This document shows positions 35,783-46,642 of a stretch of DNA of 64,000 nt, one piece after another (position 1 is the stretch's first letter; every line of letters begins with the position of its first letter). The position numbers were made by a program, and so were the translations under genes. The DNA is from Rhizomys pruinosus (taxonomy: Eukaryota; Chordata; Mammalia; Rodentia; Spalacidae), in NCBI GenBank assembly GCA_009823505.1, contig VZQC01000265.1:4370503-4434502 (forward strand), read 5' to 3'. The notes beneath the pieces are model-generated. The model worked only from the letters and a program-made list of their open reading frames with translations. It was not told where the DNA came from and did no database searches.

Positions 35783-35786
<4 letters not shown>

Positions 35787-37462
35787 TATGACCCACAGGA
35801 GTTCCAGTGCCTGATAGTGGATTAATTACAATCGGTGTGTTGACCTGGTTGGGAAAGGAACATGACAAGAAACATAACTTGCTAGAAAGCTTCAAATTCA
35901 TATTCCTATTCAAATGCACACCTTTAATGCTATGAAGGTGTGCATTTGAATATGAACTATATTACTACATGGCTGACAATTTTATTTCTCTTTTATAATC
36001 TCTCTGCATCTCTGTTTTTGACATATGCAATAGAAATATAATGTACAACCACTGGACAAGGGTTATGTGAGCTGTTACATGCAGTAGTGGCCTTAATATC
36101 CCAATTGTAACACGCCTAGTACTGCTTTATTTTAAATTTGATAACATTCTCATTTAAAACTGTTAATTTAGAGGGGATTCTTGGAGTTTTTATTACATAT
36201 TTCTGATGGTAAATTTAAAGTCCTGATGTTGGGCACATCTGTCGTAAGGTAAAATATAGTCTGATATCTTCAAATATGCATGACTTCAAAAATGCCTGAG
36301 GCTTAATGCTGGCAGCCTTCAGGGCTGGACTTGCATATGAAATTGCATGTTCATTGTCTTGGCTTATGTCTGATCTGCCAAGTTCCTAAATGAAATTTGG
36401 ATTTTTCTTTTTTATATTTTGACTTTCGGATTTCCTTCCAGCAGTGCAGCTGTCTCTAGCTGTCCTCATTATGTGTATCAGCTGTTGGTTGCTGGCACTG
36501 AAATCAAACAGATTTTTGTTCCAAGTCATGTTCACTTCATGCTGCATGCCCAACCAGAGATGGACAGGATGCTAAGCCTGTTCTCCATAATGGAAATGGT
36601 ATTCTGTAATTCACCCTTTCTGATCTTACTTCTGCTTCTGTGTTTATGGAGACAGAAATTGTACCTCTTGGATGTGCTGGTTGGTTAGCGATAACGTCTT
36701 GACTGGAGAGAAGCCTCTCCCATTTCTCTTGGTCCATTCCTAGGCTTTGTCAGAGAATATCATTTATGGTCTACATCTTTTACTTAACTGTGCCCTAACT
36801 ATCATTTATTATTATTCTTCCAAACCATCATCACCAGTTTGGCATCCCGAACTGTGTATTTGTGCAGAAAAAGATCCAAGAGAATGCCTCACAGTTGTGC
36901 ACCTGTAATTATCTGTGGCATGCAATAATGACTTTGGACTCTGCTGGTTTTGTGCAACAATTAACAGGTGGCAAGCTTTCAGCACAACATTTTCCTAACT
37001 GTTATTGAAGGAAATGTTGGGAATCCAGGTAAATACATTAGATATTGAAACAAAGGCTCTGTGAGGGCTTCCTGCTCTGACCCTGCCATTAGCCTAGAGG
37101 TGCCAGGTTTCAGTGTACAATGTGAGTGATGTTATTTAGTATACAGTTAAGGGCACCTTCCTTTTGAAGTCAGTGTGTCATCATTCAGATACTGCTCATT
37201 CCTTTTCCATCCAGTGCTGAGATAAATATCTAACTTAGTTTCTTACTGGAAAAAGCTAGTAGTCTCTGCTTCTAGATCATAACAGTACACTCAGATTCTT
37301 TCATTTTCAGCTGCTAGCCATTCCTCCAAACCCACCTCCCACACGTCTTTATCTCTAGGCATGCCAGAGTACGAACCACCTCTCCAAATGTCTACTGCAC
37401 ACTGGCAGCTTTTAAGGATTATTGCTTTTATTGCTTGTAAAATCCATTGCTTCTTTTTCTTT
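35783..37462. other. No recognised gene; one imperfect hairpin
   Basis: Apart from the inverted repeat at 35897-35956 I see no repeat family or coding signature. ORFs of 66-89 aa near 36419-36737 lack any recognisable motif and overlap each other on opposite strands. It may be unique sequence. Confidence 0.45.
35897..35956. repeat. Inverted repeat, 17-bp perfect core
   Basis: Core arms 35908-35924 ('attcaaatgcacacctt') and 35935-35951 are exact complements around a 10-nt loop. The arms extend outward to 22 bp if a 6-nt insertion on the left side is allowed. Confidence 0.9.
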
Positions 37463-37473
37463 TCTCTTGGATT

Positions 37474-37524
<51 letters not shown>

Positions 37525-37650
37525 TGTGCATGTATATCCTTGGCACAGCATTGTGTGGCTATCAGAAGACAACTCTTAGGACTCTTTTCTCTCCTTTCAC
37601 TAAATGGGTACCAGCCAGAGCCTTTACTTGCTGAGCCATCTCACTGGACC
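37463..37650 (-). mobile_element. Old B3/B2-type SINE with (TTTA)n tail
   Basis: The minus 5' end lies near 'ctgagccatctcactggacc' at about 37630-37650. The tail complement is a (TTTA)n array at 37474-37525. It is diverged from the other SINEs in the window. Confidence 0.65.
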
Positions 37651-37862
37651 TATTTACTTATTTTTACAATTCTGGGGATTGAGTCCAAGGCCTCACATAT
37701 ACAGGGTAAGTATCCTACTCCATTAATCTTTTTAATGTACGTTAGTATAGATTTATTACATAGAATAATGGGTTTCATCATGACATCTCTGTGCATATGT
37801 ATACTATAGCTACATCATATTTGTTCTGTCACCCTGTCTTGCCCCCACACACTCCTTCTAAT
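37651..37862. other. Short unassigned stretch
   Basis: No gene seen between the two SINEs. Confidence 0.4.
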
Positions 37863-37877
37863 ACCCTTTCTCTTTTC

Positions 37878-38458
37878 TTTTTTTTTTATGTGTATGAATG
37901 TACTGTCTGCATGTAGGTTTGTGCACCCGCATTGTGGTGGTTTGAATGAGTGTCTCCCATAGGCTCTAGGTATTCATACGTTTGTCTCCAGTTGGTGGTG
38001 CTGTTTTTGGAGGTCTTGGGGTGTGTGGCCGTGCTGGAGGAAGTGTGTCACTGAGGGCAGGCTTAGTGAGTTTTAACAAGCCTCGTGGTCTACAGTCACC
38101 CTCTCTCTGCTTCCTGTGCTCTTTGCGAGATGTGACCCTCGGTTTGCTGCTCCAGATCCAGCCGCCACGCCTCCTGCCACAATGGACTCTTAATTCCCTG
38201 GAACCGCCAATCGTAAGCTCAAATAAACTCTTCCTTTTATAAGTTCCTTGGTCATGGTGCTTTATCACAGCAACAGAAAAGTGACTAATACACGTGTCAT
38301 GCAGTGTTGCATTCTCGTAGGTCAGAAGAGGGTATTGGATTCCCCTGGAACTGGAGTTAAAGATGGTTCTCAGCCAACATGTGGGTGCTGGGGATCAAAC
38401 CCGGGTCCTTGGCAAGAGCAGTCGGCACTCTTAACCAATAGGCCATCTCTCCAGCCCC
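37878..38458 (-). mobile_element. B3/B2-type SINE split by a URR1 element
   Basis: The SINE tail half is 37878-37932 and the 5' half is about 38293-38458, ending 'ggccatctctccagcccc'. Perfect 15-bp TSD 'accctttctcttttc' (37863-37877 and 38459-38473) encloses both halves, so the DNA transposon entered after the SINE. Confidence 0.9.
37933..38292 (-). mobile_element. URR1-like DNA transposon inside a SINE
   Basis: A 360-bp non-coding element. Minus strand starts 'tgtattagtcacttttctgt' and plus strand starts 'tgtggtggtttgaatgag', giving weak terminal similarity. It contains 'aaggaagagtttatttgagc' on the minus strand, shared with 30945. The 8-bp TSD is not convincing. Confidence 0.75.
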
Positions 38459-38505
38459 ACCCTTTCTCTTTTCAACTACATATTCTTCTACTCATGTCTT
38501 TTCAA

Positions 38506-38509
38506 GTGT

Positions 38510-38566
<57 letters not shown>

Positions 38567-38568
38567 TA
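38506..38568. repeat. (TG)n microsatellite
   Basis: About 30 TG units with minor interruptions. Confidence 0.95.
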
Positions 38569-40110
38569 CCAATGCTATTAGTGTTGTCTGTAGGAATATG
38601 GGTAAGAGCTTGTTTACAAGGTAATGGGAGCCTTACCAGTTGGATGTGAACAGACCTTTTTCAGATTTATGTCCTAAAACATCACTGACTTGCTCAGCCT
38701 TGACAAACACCTTGATAACAGACCCTGATACGTTCTACTCTGATGCAATACCAGCTACTCTATGGCCCCTCCATCCCACTGCAAGACTTGAGTGAGTCAC
38801 TGTGCTTCTGGTCACAAGAGCTGGCATAAGTGGCTCTTAGAAAGGCCTGAATATTTTGAAAAGTTGATTATATGTGAGGCATTGTTTAAGAGCAATGAGG
38901 AAGCACATGAGAACAGAGTGGTTACTTTTCTCTTGCCTTCGGTGTCAGGCTGGGCCCACCATGAACTCCTGCCTTTATGGGCATCACTTAGGAGCTCTTG
39001 GGAAGTGGTTAAGTGTCATTGAGAGCAGCCATGACAATGGCCAACAGGGCAGAGTGTGGTTGTAGGTTTGTTGGCCTTGTTGCTTGATTGTATTTACCAC
39101 AGCAGTAACCCTTAGTATTTGCTCCAGGCTCTGTTTGCTAGAGATTCCAAGCTAAGATAATGCTCAGGCTCATTGCAGAAGTTACCTGGTATGTTGTGAT
39201 CTCAGTAAACTTGCAGTCCTCATCCTGCTTTCATACCAAGTCGGTGCTCCCCACAAAATCCACAAAATTAATCAGTTTATTGAAGTTCAAGAGCAATTCT
39301 TTACAAAAAACAGTTTTTAAAAGGAAATTTTGGTCCTCAATACTCGAGTGAACAAAAGTTTGGTTCTAAGCTTAAAATAGTTTATTGGCCTCTCAGTGTT
39401 TTGACAGATAAATGGCAATGAAAGAAGAGCCAGGCTTCCTGACAAGGGTTTTGGGGTTGCCAAGTTCAGTTTCTGAGTCATTCATTTGGTGTTCTGTTTA
39501 GCAGCCACCTAAAATGGTTAGGTCTTATGCCAAGTAAGTAAGACATGATTTCTTCTTGATGGCAAAGAGCTGATGGTCCAACATAAAAATGAAAGTTGAA
39601 CAAAGCTGCCACCGTGCACAGTGGAAGTGCTGTAGTGGGGCTATATTTTCTAAAATGAGAAACACTTAATTCAAGTAGATGGAGAAGGATGCTTGGAAGA
39701 ACTCTCAGAGGAAATGACAGCGAAACAGAGATCTCAAAGAGAAATCACAGCTTCCTAGTTGATCCCAGCAGGTTCGATTGGGGAAAGCATTCCTAGCTGA
39801 GGGAGTAGTGTGTGTAAAAGCACAGAACAGGACTTAATACATCAAATTCATGCTTTACATACATGGGACATGTATTTGGGATAAAAAATCTTGTTGAAAC
39901 ATCAGATGCAATAAAACTCTTTAAGCCCTTAATTTTTTACCTATAAAATAAATGAGACCTATTGCATTTAATATATAATCCATATTTGATGAGCTCTGAT
40001 TCTATGTACAGAGAACAATGAAAGCCATGACCTCAGATACCTGATATTAAAATTTAATCAAATTAAGCTCTAAGTACTAGGTTTGATGTTGTATTTCATT
40101 ATAGGAAATA
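38569..40110. other. No recognised feature; probably unique sequence
   Basis: ORFs of 63-76 aa overlap in several frames with no motif. A stretch near 39780-39830 ('agcattcctagctgagggag') has the flavour of an old mammalian repeat, unproven. Confidence 0.4.
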
Positions 40111-40261
40111 ATGTCATACCTTCAGTTTAAACTCATTTAGTGTTGCTATGACAGAATATCTGAGATAGTGAACATTATAAAGAACAATAATCAGCTCACC
40201 AAGGCGGCAGATGGCAGTAACTCCCACATTCAGGAGGAAGATACAGTTCTTTCAGGCTTCA

Positions 40262-40530
40262 ATAGGACTGGAATGATTGCTCAGTCAGTAAAATGCCTAC
40301 TGTGCCAGCAGAAAGACATGGCTTTGATCCCTAGAACTTATGCAGATAAGGACCTGCATGAGAAGAGGTGGAGGTAAAAGGATCCCTGGGCCATGGTGGC
40401 CAGCAGGTCAAGCTACCTTGGTGAGCCACAGGTTCAGTGAGAGATCCTGTTTCAAAAACTGAATTGACAGAGCTGTGATAGAGGAAGATGCCCAGTATTG
40501 ACCTATGGTATCCATGTGGTTGTGTGTATG
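40262..40530 (+). mobile_element. B4-like SINE (tRNA-related head, B1-like body)
   Basis: A head resembling 'gattgctcagtcagtaaaat' with 'tttgatccctag', then 'gccatggtggccagcaggtc' and 'gagagatcctgtttcaaaaa', ending at a CA repeat. This order is that of the rodent B4/RSINE group as I recall it. Confidence 0.5.
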
Positions 40531-40532
40531 CA

Positions 40533-40574
<42 letters not shown>
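40531..40574. repeat. (CA)n microsatellite
   Basis: About 20 CA units after a short CGCG start. Confidence 0.95.
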
Positions 40575-40578
<4 letters not shown>

Positions 40579-40905
40579 TCTTGAGGCTAGCCTGGGTTAC
40601 ATATTGACACTGTCTCAAACTAAGAAACAAAAATTTATTTCTTCTATCCTAGAGTCTGAGAAGCTTAAGATCAAGGTACCACCAGGTTAAGGGCCATTGT
40701 CTCTGCTTCCATTACGAAGGGCTACCATGTCCTCACACATAACAGCAGAAGCACAACTGTAACCTTTTTATAGAACCATTAATCCACTCATGATCACAGA
40801 GAGCTCAATGCCTCACCACCTCCCCAAAGGCCCCAACTCCTAACACACTACATTTAAAATTTATGTGGGGGAACAGTCAAGCCATATCACCATCCAAAAA
40901 TAAAT

Positions 40906-41189
40906 AGAATCTTGAGGCATGAGTGAGAGGAGCTTATATCCCATAACACCTTCTGAAACAAATCAGAACATTTTTCTTGTAATCTTTTATGTGACGTGTA
41001 CATTCTCTGGTCCATAAATGAATTCTAAGAACTTGCAAAGAACTTCTGTACATTAGTGCTTATGTTTTAATTCCTGGGGAAGTGCCAAAACTCACCTTTA
41101 TATATGATTACCTGAATGGATGAGTATAAAAATAGAATCATGGAGACTACATGAGGCACCTTGTTAGTTGAAATTTCTTTTTTTCTTAT
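40906..41189. other. No recognised feature
   Basis: AT-rich, non-coding. Confidence 0.4.
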
Positions 41190-41734
41190 TTTTTATCTTC
41201 TTGCAGTAGATGTCCACAAAATCTTCTTGCAGTAGATGTCCACAGTTAACACAGAGACCCATAACTGGTTCAGGTGCAAAGAATAAGAGGTGTGGAATGC
41301 TCAAGTATAAATGGGACATCTATATCACCTCTCCTTCCCCCAAGCCTCAGGGATCAGTGCAAAAGAGTGGGCAGAAAGCCAGAAGCAGAGAATGAACTGT
41401 AAGGAAGGAGTGTTTTCTGGGACCAACAGGGCAGTTACACAGATGATCTCCTAGCGGTTGAGAATTGATGGCTACTGGGAGAGGGGCAGTCACTTTCTTT
41501 CAGTGCTCTGGCCTCTGGGAAGCTCCCATGCTCCAGCAGATGGTGTCACTCCTGAGCACAAATAGGCACCTCTAAAGATTTAGTGGGAATTAGATTTTTA
41601 ACAAGACATGACCTTAGGAGAGAAACATGGCATGGGGAGACGGGAAGAATTGAAAGAAGGGACGGAGGTGGATTTGCTCAAAATGTGTTATGTGCCTATA
41701 TGAATATTAAATACAATATTTTCATATTCATGGA
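41190..41734 (+). mobile_element. Lx-like L1 3' end
   Basis: Includes 'acagagacccataactggtt', 'aaatgggacatctatatcac' and 'ggctactgggagaggggcag', the usual order of this 3' UTR. It starts with a 26-bp tandem duplication (41195-41220 and 41221-41246). Confidence 0.7.
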
Positions 41735-42325
41735 CCAACCCAGGTTCTAATAATCTTCCCTATCCCAAAATGGTCCCTGAGTTGTGGGTGGGTTTAACAT
41801 AGGAGTTCTATTTAAGGACACACACTCTGAAGTCTCTTATACTTTAAAACTTAGACAGATGTGGCTTTCTGTGTGCCTCACACTCTATTATGTAAGGAAG
41901 CTTCCCTGGTGAGAGATGAGGGATGCTCTAGTATTCTCTCCTGTGTTTTATGGAAGCTTGCTCTTGTGAACTTGTGGGGATGGTGAGGTAGAGCACGAGA
42001 CCCATGCCAACACAATCAGGCCAGGACAAGAATGGTGCAAGAGAAAGGAGTGACGAGCCCGCCTTAGCCTGAGAACTGTGGGAAACTGATTACTGCTTGA
42101 TGAGGGAGAGGAGATCTTCCATAAATCTGTAGATAGGCTGAATAAACTCCGGTGGGTGAACTTGCCCTGAAGGACATAAGGGTACGGAGCTTAGCATGTA
42201 TGAGCTACATTCAGAGTGCATGAAGCTGGGGGGAAGGTTGTGGGGGCATGGTTTGGGGAGGGGATCTGAATTTGATTAAGAACTGTTGTATAAAATGTAC
42301 AAAGCTCAGTAAAATATTAAAAACC
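41735..42325 (+). mobile_element. Lx-like L1 3' end with 5' inversion
   Basis: About 41735-41940 is the 3' UTR in minus orientation; its complement runs 'gcatccctcatctctcacca' to 'gaacctgggttggtccat', like 54700-54905. From about 41945 the sequence is plus-oriented and continues the same 3' UTR from 'ggaagcttgctcttgtgaac', ending 'aagctcagtaaaatatta'. The arrangement fits twin priming with a small loss at the joint. No clear TSD. Confidence 0.7.
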
Positions 42326-42595
42326 ACTTTTAAAGGGAATTAAAAAAATCTCAATTTTTATTTCCCCCAGAGTGTGTTTTAAATCCCTAAGCTGAATGTT
42401 TTCCCTGGGGGATAGATGACATGTGAAAATGGTATTGGTAAGCCACAGCATTTATTACACACACCCTTAATTCAGGTCCATACGGAATAGTGTCACGTTG
42501 TGTTTATTTAATAAACACATGTGATAACTGAAGAAGTACACATGTTCATTTTCTTCCTTTCCTCAGAAAGCAGTTGGAACCCTCTTCTCCTTTAC
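42326..42595. other. No recognised feature
   Basis: Non-coding sequence of no family I recognise. Confidence 0.4.
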
Positions 42596-42772
42596 ATCTG
42601 TTATACTTTGTATTTTATGTGTATGTGTGTATTGCCTATTTGCATGTAAGTGCACCTGTGTCATGCAGTGTCCTCCAAGTTCAAAGAGGTTTTTGGATTC
42701 TCTGAAACTAGAGTTACAGACAGTTATTTTATTTTATTTTATTTTATTTTATTTTATTTTATTTTATTTTAT

Positions 42773-42888
42773 TGCCCCTGCTGGCCAGGAACTCACTTGT
42801 AGACCAGGCTGGGCTTGAACTCACAGCGATCCGCCTGCCTCTGCCTCCTGAGTGCTGGGATTAAAGGCATGTGCTACCATGCCTGGCC
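42773..42888 (-). mobile_element. B1 SINE (3' part of the composite)
   Basis: 'gtagaccaggctgggcttga' and 'gggattaaaggcatgtgcta' on the plus strand. It is shorter than full B1 at its 3' side and runs directly into a (TTTTA)n array. Confidence 0.9.
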
Positions 42889-42936
42889 ACATTTTGTTTT
42901 ATACTTAGTTTTGCTTTGTGTATTGTTTGGTTTGTT

Positions 42937-43085
42937 TGTTTTTGTTTTTGAGACAGGGTCTCCCTGTAGCCCCAGCTAGCCTGGAACTCACTAGGTAGAC
43001 CAGGCTGGCCTCGAGCTCACAGAGATATCCCTGCCTCTGCTCCCCAAGTGCTGAGATTAAAAGCAATGCGCTACCACACCCAGCT
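42937..43085 (-). mobile_element. B1 SINE
   Basis: Full-length B1 in minus orientation with 'gagacagggtctccctgtag' at its 3' side and 'ctaccacacccagct' at its 5' end. Confidence 0.92.
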
Positions 43086-43424
43086 GGTTTGTGTTCCCTT
43101 ACCCAGCCAGTTGGTAGAGGCAGCCCAGCCTAGAGTCCTTTCCCTTGTCCAGATCACAGTACAGCAGACTTTGTGAGCCTTAGGCAGAAGGTGGGGTGGA
43201 GCTGGGGTGGCTAATTGTAAGTCAAGGTCACTTGAATGAAAGTTTAGACTTAGAGTTGGGTGTAACCTCAGACCTCCAACCACCACTGCGCCCTCTCTTG
43301 ACTTGAGGATTCCTTCTACAGACAGTTATTAGCTGCTATATGGGTCTTGGCAATCGAACCCACGTCCTCTGCAGGAGCAGCCAATGCTCTTAACCACTGA
43401 GCCATCTCACAAGCCCTCTTAATA

Positions 43425-43690
43425 TCTTTAAAAATGTTTTTATTTAAATCTTTCAGAATTTCATACTCTATATTTTGATGATATTCACCTTCTAAACCCT
43501 CCCATGTCCACCCTCTTTCCCACACACCCAACTGTGTATCCTCATAGTTTTCAAACCCATTGAGTCTAATTTGTGCTACTTTTTTTATTATTGCCTCTTG
43601 GCATCCTCCTGAGCACCAGATTTATATCCAAGTCTTTTTTCTGGGTAGTTACTCCTGTCATTTTACATATGGTGGAGTCAGTTCAGAGAG
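43425..43690 (-). mobile_element. L1 3' UTR end
   Basis: 'cagaatttcatactctatat' followed by 'gatgatattcaccttctaaa' and C-rich blocks is the complement of the usual rodent L1 terminal sequence. It is non-coding. Confidence 0.6.
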
Positions 43691-43781
43691 GCCACCCACT
43701 TTTGGGTTGCAAAGCTAGAGAGAAATGGCAATCCAATTATGCTGTGCAGTGCTCACATAAGTTCTAGAGCTTAGGAACCAC

Positions 43782-43886
43782 AAACACACACACACACACA
43801 CACACACACTTAAATGAACAAGTCTACACACCATTGATTACACCTGTTAAGGATAACCCCATATATATATATATATATATATATAT
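43782..43886. repeat. (CA)n and (TA)n microsatellites
   Basis: CA run at 43782-43808 and TA run at 43860-43886, separated by about 50 bases. Confidence 0.9.
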
Positions 43887-44090
43887 GTATAATTTTAAAA
43901 AATTTTACTAAGCTTTTGTGATTTTCATACAATATAGTTTGATGGTATCTAGATCCCCTCTCTGTACTCCTTCCCATTACCCCTACCCAATTTAATTTTC
44001 TTGGTGTGTATGTGTGTGTGTGTGTCATCAGGATTTTGCATCAGGTGCCTTTACTGATAAGCATCTCATGATTTTTCTTTATGATCCTCA
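43887..44090 (-). mobile_element. Probable L1 3' end fragment
   Basis: 'tgattttcatacaatatagt' followed by a pyrimidine-rich block parallels 43450-43520. It contains a short (GT)n. Confidence 0.45.
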
Positions 44091-44980
44091 AACATAGAAA
44101 TCAACTTGCTTTTGAGATCTGAGATATCCATCCAAGGCTCACACTCTTCTCCACAGTTACAAAACCTTTTCTTCTACAGGAAAACCTCAGGCCCAGCTTC
44201 ATCTTTCTTCAAGGGCCCTTTGCTATCAATTTTCTAAATGTTTCCAGATTTCTAACAAAGACTGCCATCTCCAGGTCCACCGAAAGAATCTGATGGGTGA
44301 GGGATGGTCCTGATGGGACTGTGAATTAATTCCTTCATTCTTTTCAAGGGAGACCAAGAAGGAAATTGAATCCACCCCTGGAATCTCCCATTAGAAGGCT
44401 GGGCAGCACTTGCCTACAGGACACCTGTTGCTGAGAGTGCTGTGTAAGTTGCTGCTGAGAATCATTAATCTTCTGCCGACCTTCCTTGAAAGCTTGCCAC
44501 TTCTATACCCTTTCACTTGATTGATGCCCCTGGCTCCCAGTGCTATAAATGTGGTACAGATTCTAATTGATTATCTGAGGAAAAGAGCTTTCATAAATGA
44601 GACTCATGGGATACGTTTCATCAGTGAGTTCCAATTTTCAAGTGCATTTAAAAACAATAAGGTAATAATACATAGTCAACATTTTAAAATAATTCAAATT
44701 AAATAGGAATATGTAGCAATACCAGTTACTATCTTTATTGATAGTCTTTGTTTTATGATATTATTTAATTACAAATTTTCATTGAAAAGATAATATTTTG
44801 TTGTTTACCAAATGATATTTTAAAGAAAGCATACTTGATTTTGTAAAGTAACAAAATCAAGAGTATTAGCATAAATATTGCCTTACATAAGTTTTGTGTG
44901 TAAGGAAACCATTTAAAATCTGCTTTCTTAGTAATTTTCCAGTATATAACTCATTGTTTGCTAGCTACAGCAACCACATT
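44091..44980. other. No recognised feature
   Basis: About 890 bases, including ordinary-composition sequence at 44100-44530. The 61-aa ORF at 44521-44706 has no signature. No splice-framed exon could be argued. Confidence 0.45.
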
Positions 44981-45306
44981 TTGTAATAGATCTCTGGAAC
45001 CTCTGTCTCCTGCCTTTGTGTCCTTTGTTCCACAGCTCCCCAACCCTTGTCTTCTCCAACTGTCCTGGTCACCATCTCTCTACTGTGTTTCTAAGTTTGA
45101 CTTTTATAAATGATTCATGTGCCTGGCACCATGAACATATGAAACTCTAAAACTGGCTTACTTAACACAGTACTCTCCAGATTGATCCATGTGGTTACAC
45201 CAGAAAAAAAAATGATTTCCTTCTTTCTGAAGGTAGAATGGCAACCATTGTGCTATGTACCATGTTTCCATTATCCACTCTTCTTTTGGAGGACACTTAT
45301 GCTGAC

Positions 45307-45721
45307 TGTTGTAGGGAGCACTTGTCTCCCCACAGAAACACTTGTATGAAACCGCAGAAACAAAGCACCTCTAGCTGGTTCTTCTCAAAGCGGTTTATTA
45401 TTCAAGCACATCTTTTTCTCCTTCTCCAAACTTCTCTTCTCAAGACCAGAAAGTCCCTCTATTTAAAAAGTCTCTCTATTTATCCACCTTCTCAGCCCAG
45501 GTTACGTGGCCTCAGTCTATTGGTATCATTTGGTCTGATCTTGTATACAGGGTGCACCTGCGCAGCTCGAACGGTGGACGTGGCTTTTACTTTGAGGTAG
45601 GAGGGAATCAGATGTTGATCATAAGACTCAGGCGTTAGTCATAAGACTCAGGTGTTAGTCATAAGACTTGGCTAAAGTCTCGGGCGCCATCCTGGGACCC
45701 TCACCACACCTGCTCTCCACA
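45307..45721 (-). mobile_element. IAP-like (ERVK-type) solo LTR
   Basis: 415 bp with TG...CA ends on the minus strand ('tgtggagagcaggtgtggtg' to 'gtgctccctacaaca'). A TATA-like 'ggtggataaatagag' lies at about 45480, and an AATAAA-type signal ('gaataataaacc') at about 45395. Three 20-bp direct repeats sit in the U3 region (45613-45672). No internal retroviral sequence flanks it, so it is a solo LTR; a clean 6-bp TSD is not visible (only 'gac' is shared by both flanks). It lies in an ancient L1. Confidence 0.8.
45613..45672. repeat. Three 20-bp direct repeats in the LTR U3
   Basis: Units centred on 'cataagactcagg' followed by 'gttagt'; copies 1 and 2 are almost identical and copy 3 is changed at its end. 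They may act as enhancer repeats in U3 (inference). Confidence 0.85.
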
Positions 45722-45928
45722 GACTTTATCTTGGCTCAGTGAACATGGAAACATACTCTTTTCATTTCCTTTGGATATATGCCCAGTAGTAAGATTTCTA
45801 AATCATTTCATAGTTCTGCTTTAACATTTAGACCTTTTTCAAAATGGCTGTTTGATGTCTCTTCCTACCCAGGGTACAGAGCGTCCTTTTCCCCACTTCC
45901 CTACTAACACTTGGTGTCTTTCCTCTTT

Positions 45929-46199
45929 TTTTATTTTATTTTATTTTATTTTATTTATTTTATTTTATTTATTTATTTATGTGTATGAATGTACTGTCTG
46001 CATGTAGGTTTGGGCACCCCGTGTCGTGCAATGCCACGGAGGTCAGAAGAGGGTGTCAGATTCCCCTGGAACTGGAGTTCTCCTGGAATCGGAGTTACAG
46101 ATGGTTCTTAGCCGCCATGTGGGTGCTGGGGGTCGAACCCGGGTCCTCTGCAAGAGCAGTCGGTGCTCTTAACTGCTAGGCCATCTCTCCAGCCCATGT
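45929..46199 (-). mobile_element. B3/B2-type SINE, long variant
   Basis: Minus-oriented with a (TTTTA)n tail complement at 45929-45980 and the 5' end near 46195. 15-bp TSD 'gtgtctttcctcttt' (45914-45928 and 46200-46214). It carries the 17-bp internal duplication (46070-46097) seen also at 11749-11782. Confidence 0.92.
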
Positions 46200-46642
46200 G
46201 TGTCTTTCCTCTTTAACAATGATTAGAATTGTGAGTTGATAGATGCTCATCGCTTTATGAGAGATTTATTGGCCAGTTACATATCTTCTTTTGAGAATTG
46301 TTTATTCAGTTATTTTGCTTATATTTTAGTCATATTTCTTGATTTTAGCTATTTTTTTAAAGTTCCTTGTGTGTCATTATTGGCTATATGTTTTACAAAT
46401 ATTTTTCTCCCATCCTGCAATTTCTTTCTTCTCACTTGATTATTATTTTTCTTTGTTGTGCACAATATTCTTCATTTAGTAGAATTGCTTATGTTTATTT
46501 CTGCTTTTTTATTTACGCTTATGGAGAAATATGAATGTGCATCTTTATGTATACATATAAATGATATATTTCATCACTCAGACTGGTCTCCCAAAGCTTT
46601 CTTTCATTTTTCCTGGTAGTTATATAGTTCCCAGTCTTTTAA

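Larger units (their letters stand above)
40111..40905 (+). mobile_element. Old DNA-transposon-like repeat, split by a SINE
   Basis: The blocks 'tagtgttgctatgacagaat' (40139) and 'cttaagatcaaggtaccacc' (40664) resemble a common old mammalian MER-type repeat. A SINE-like unit and CA repeat lie between. The classification is tentative. Confidence 0.4.
42729..43317 (-). mobile_element. 589-bp composite retrotransposed unit (unique 5' part plus two B1s)
   Basis: Minus-strand order: about 230 bases of sequence I do not recognise (43317-43086), a B1 (about 43085-42937), an A-rich spacer, a second B1 (about 42888-42773) and a (TAAAA)n tail next to the TSD. The tail and TSD show that the unit was inserted by L1 machinery with the unique part at its 5' end. 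The second B1's tail is the tail of the whole unit. The other B1 has its own short flanking repeat ('ggtttgt') and may be a later insertion. The 71-aa ORF at 43071-43286 runs into B1 and is not convincing coding. Confidence 0.75.
42596..43417 (-). mobile_element. Old B3-type SINE split by a composite insertion
   Basis: The tail half is about 42596-42728. The head half is about 43331-43417, ending 'cactgagccatctcacaagc'. The insertion between them is flanked by a 13-bp TSD 'acagacagttatt' (42716-42728 and 43318-43330). Confidence 0.85.

Noticed and set aside
36419..36737. Possible small gene (89-aa plus, 66-aa minus)
   Set aside because: Opposite overlapping frames, no splice or family signature, ordinary for chance ORFs.
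38248..38649. 133-aa ORF
   Set aside because: Assembled from SINE, transposon end and a TG microsatellite.
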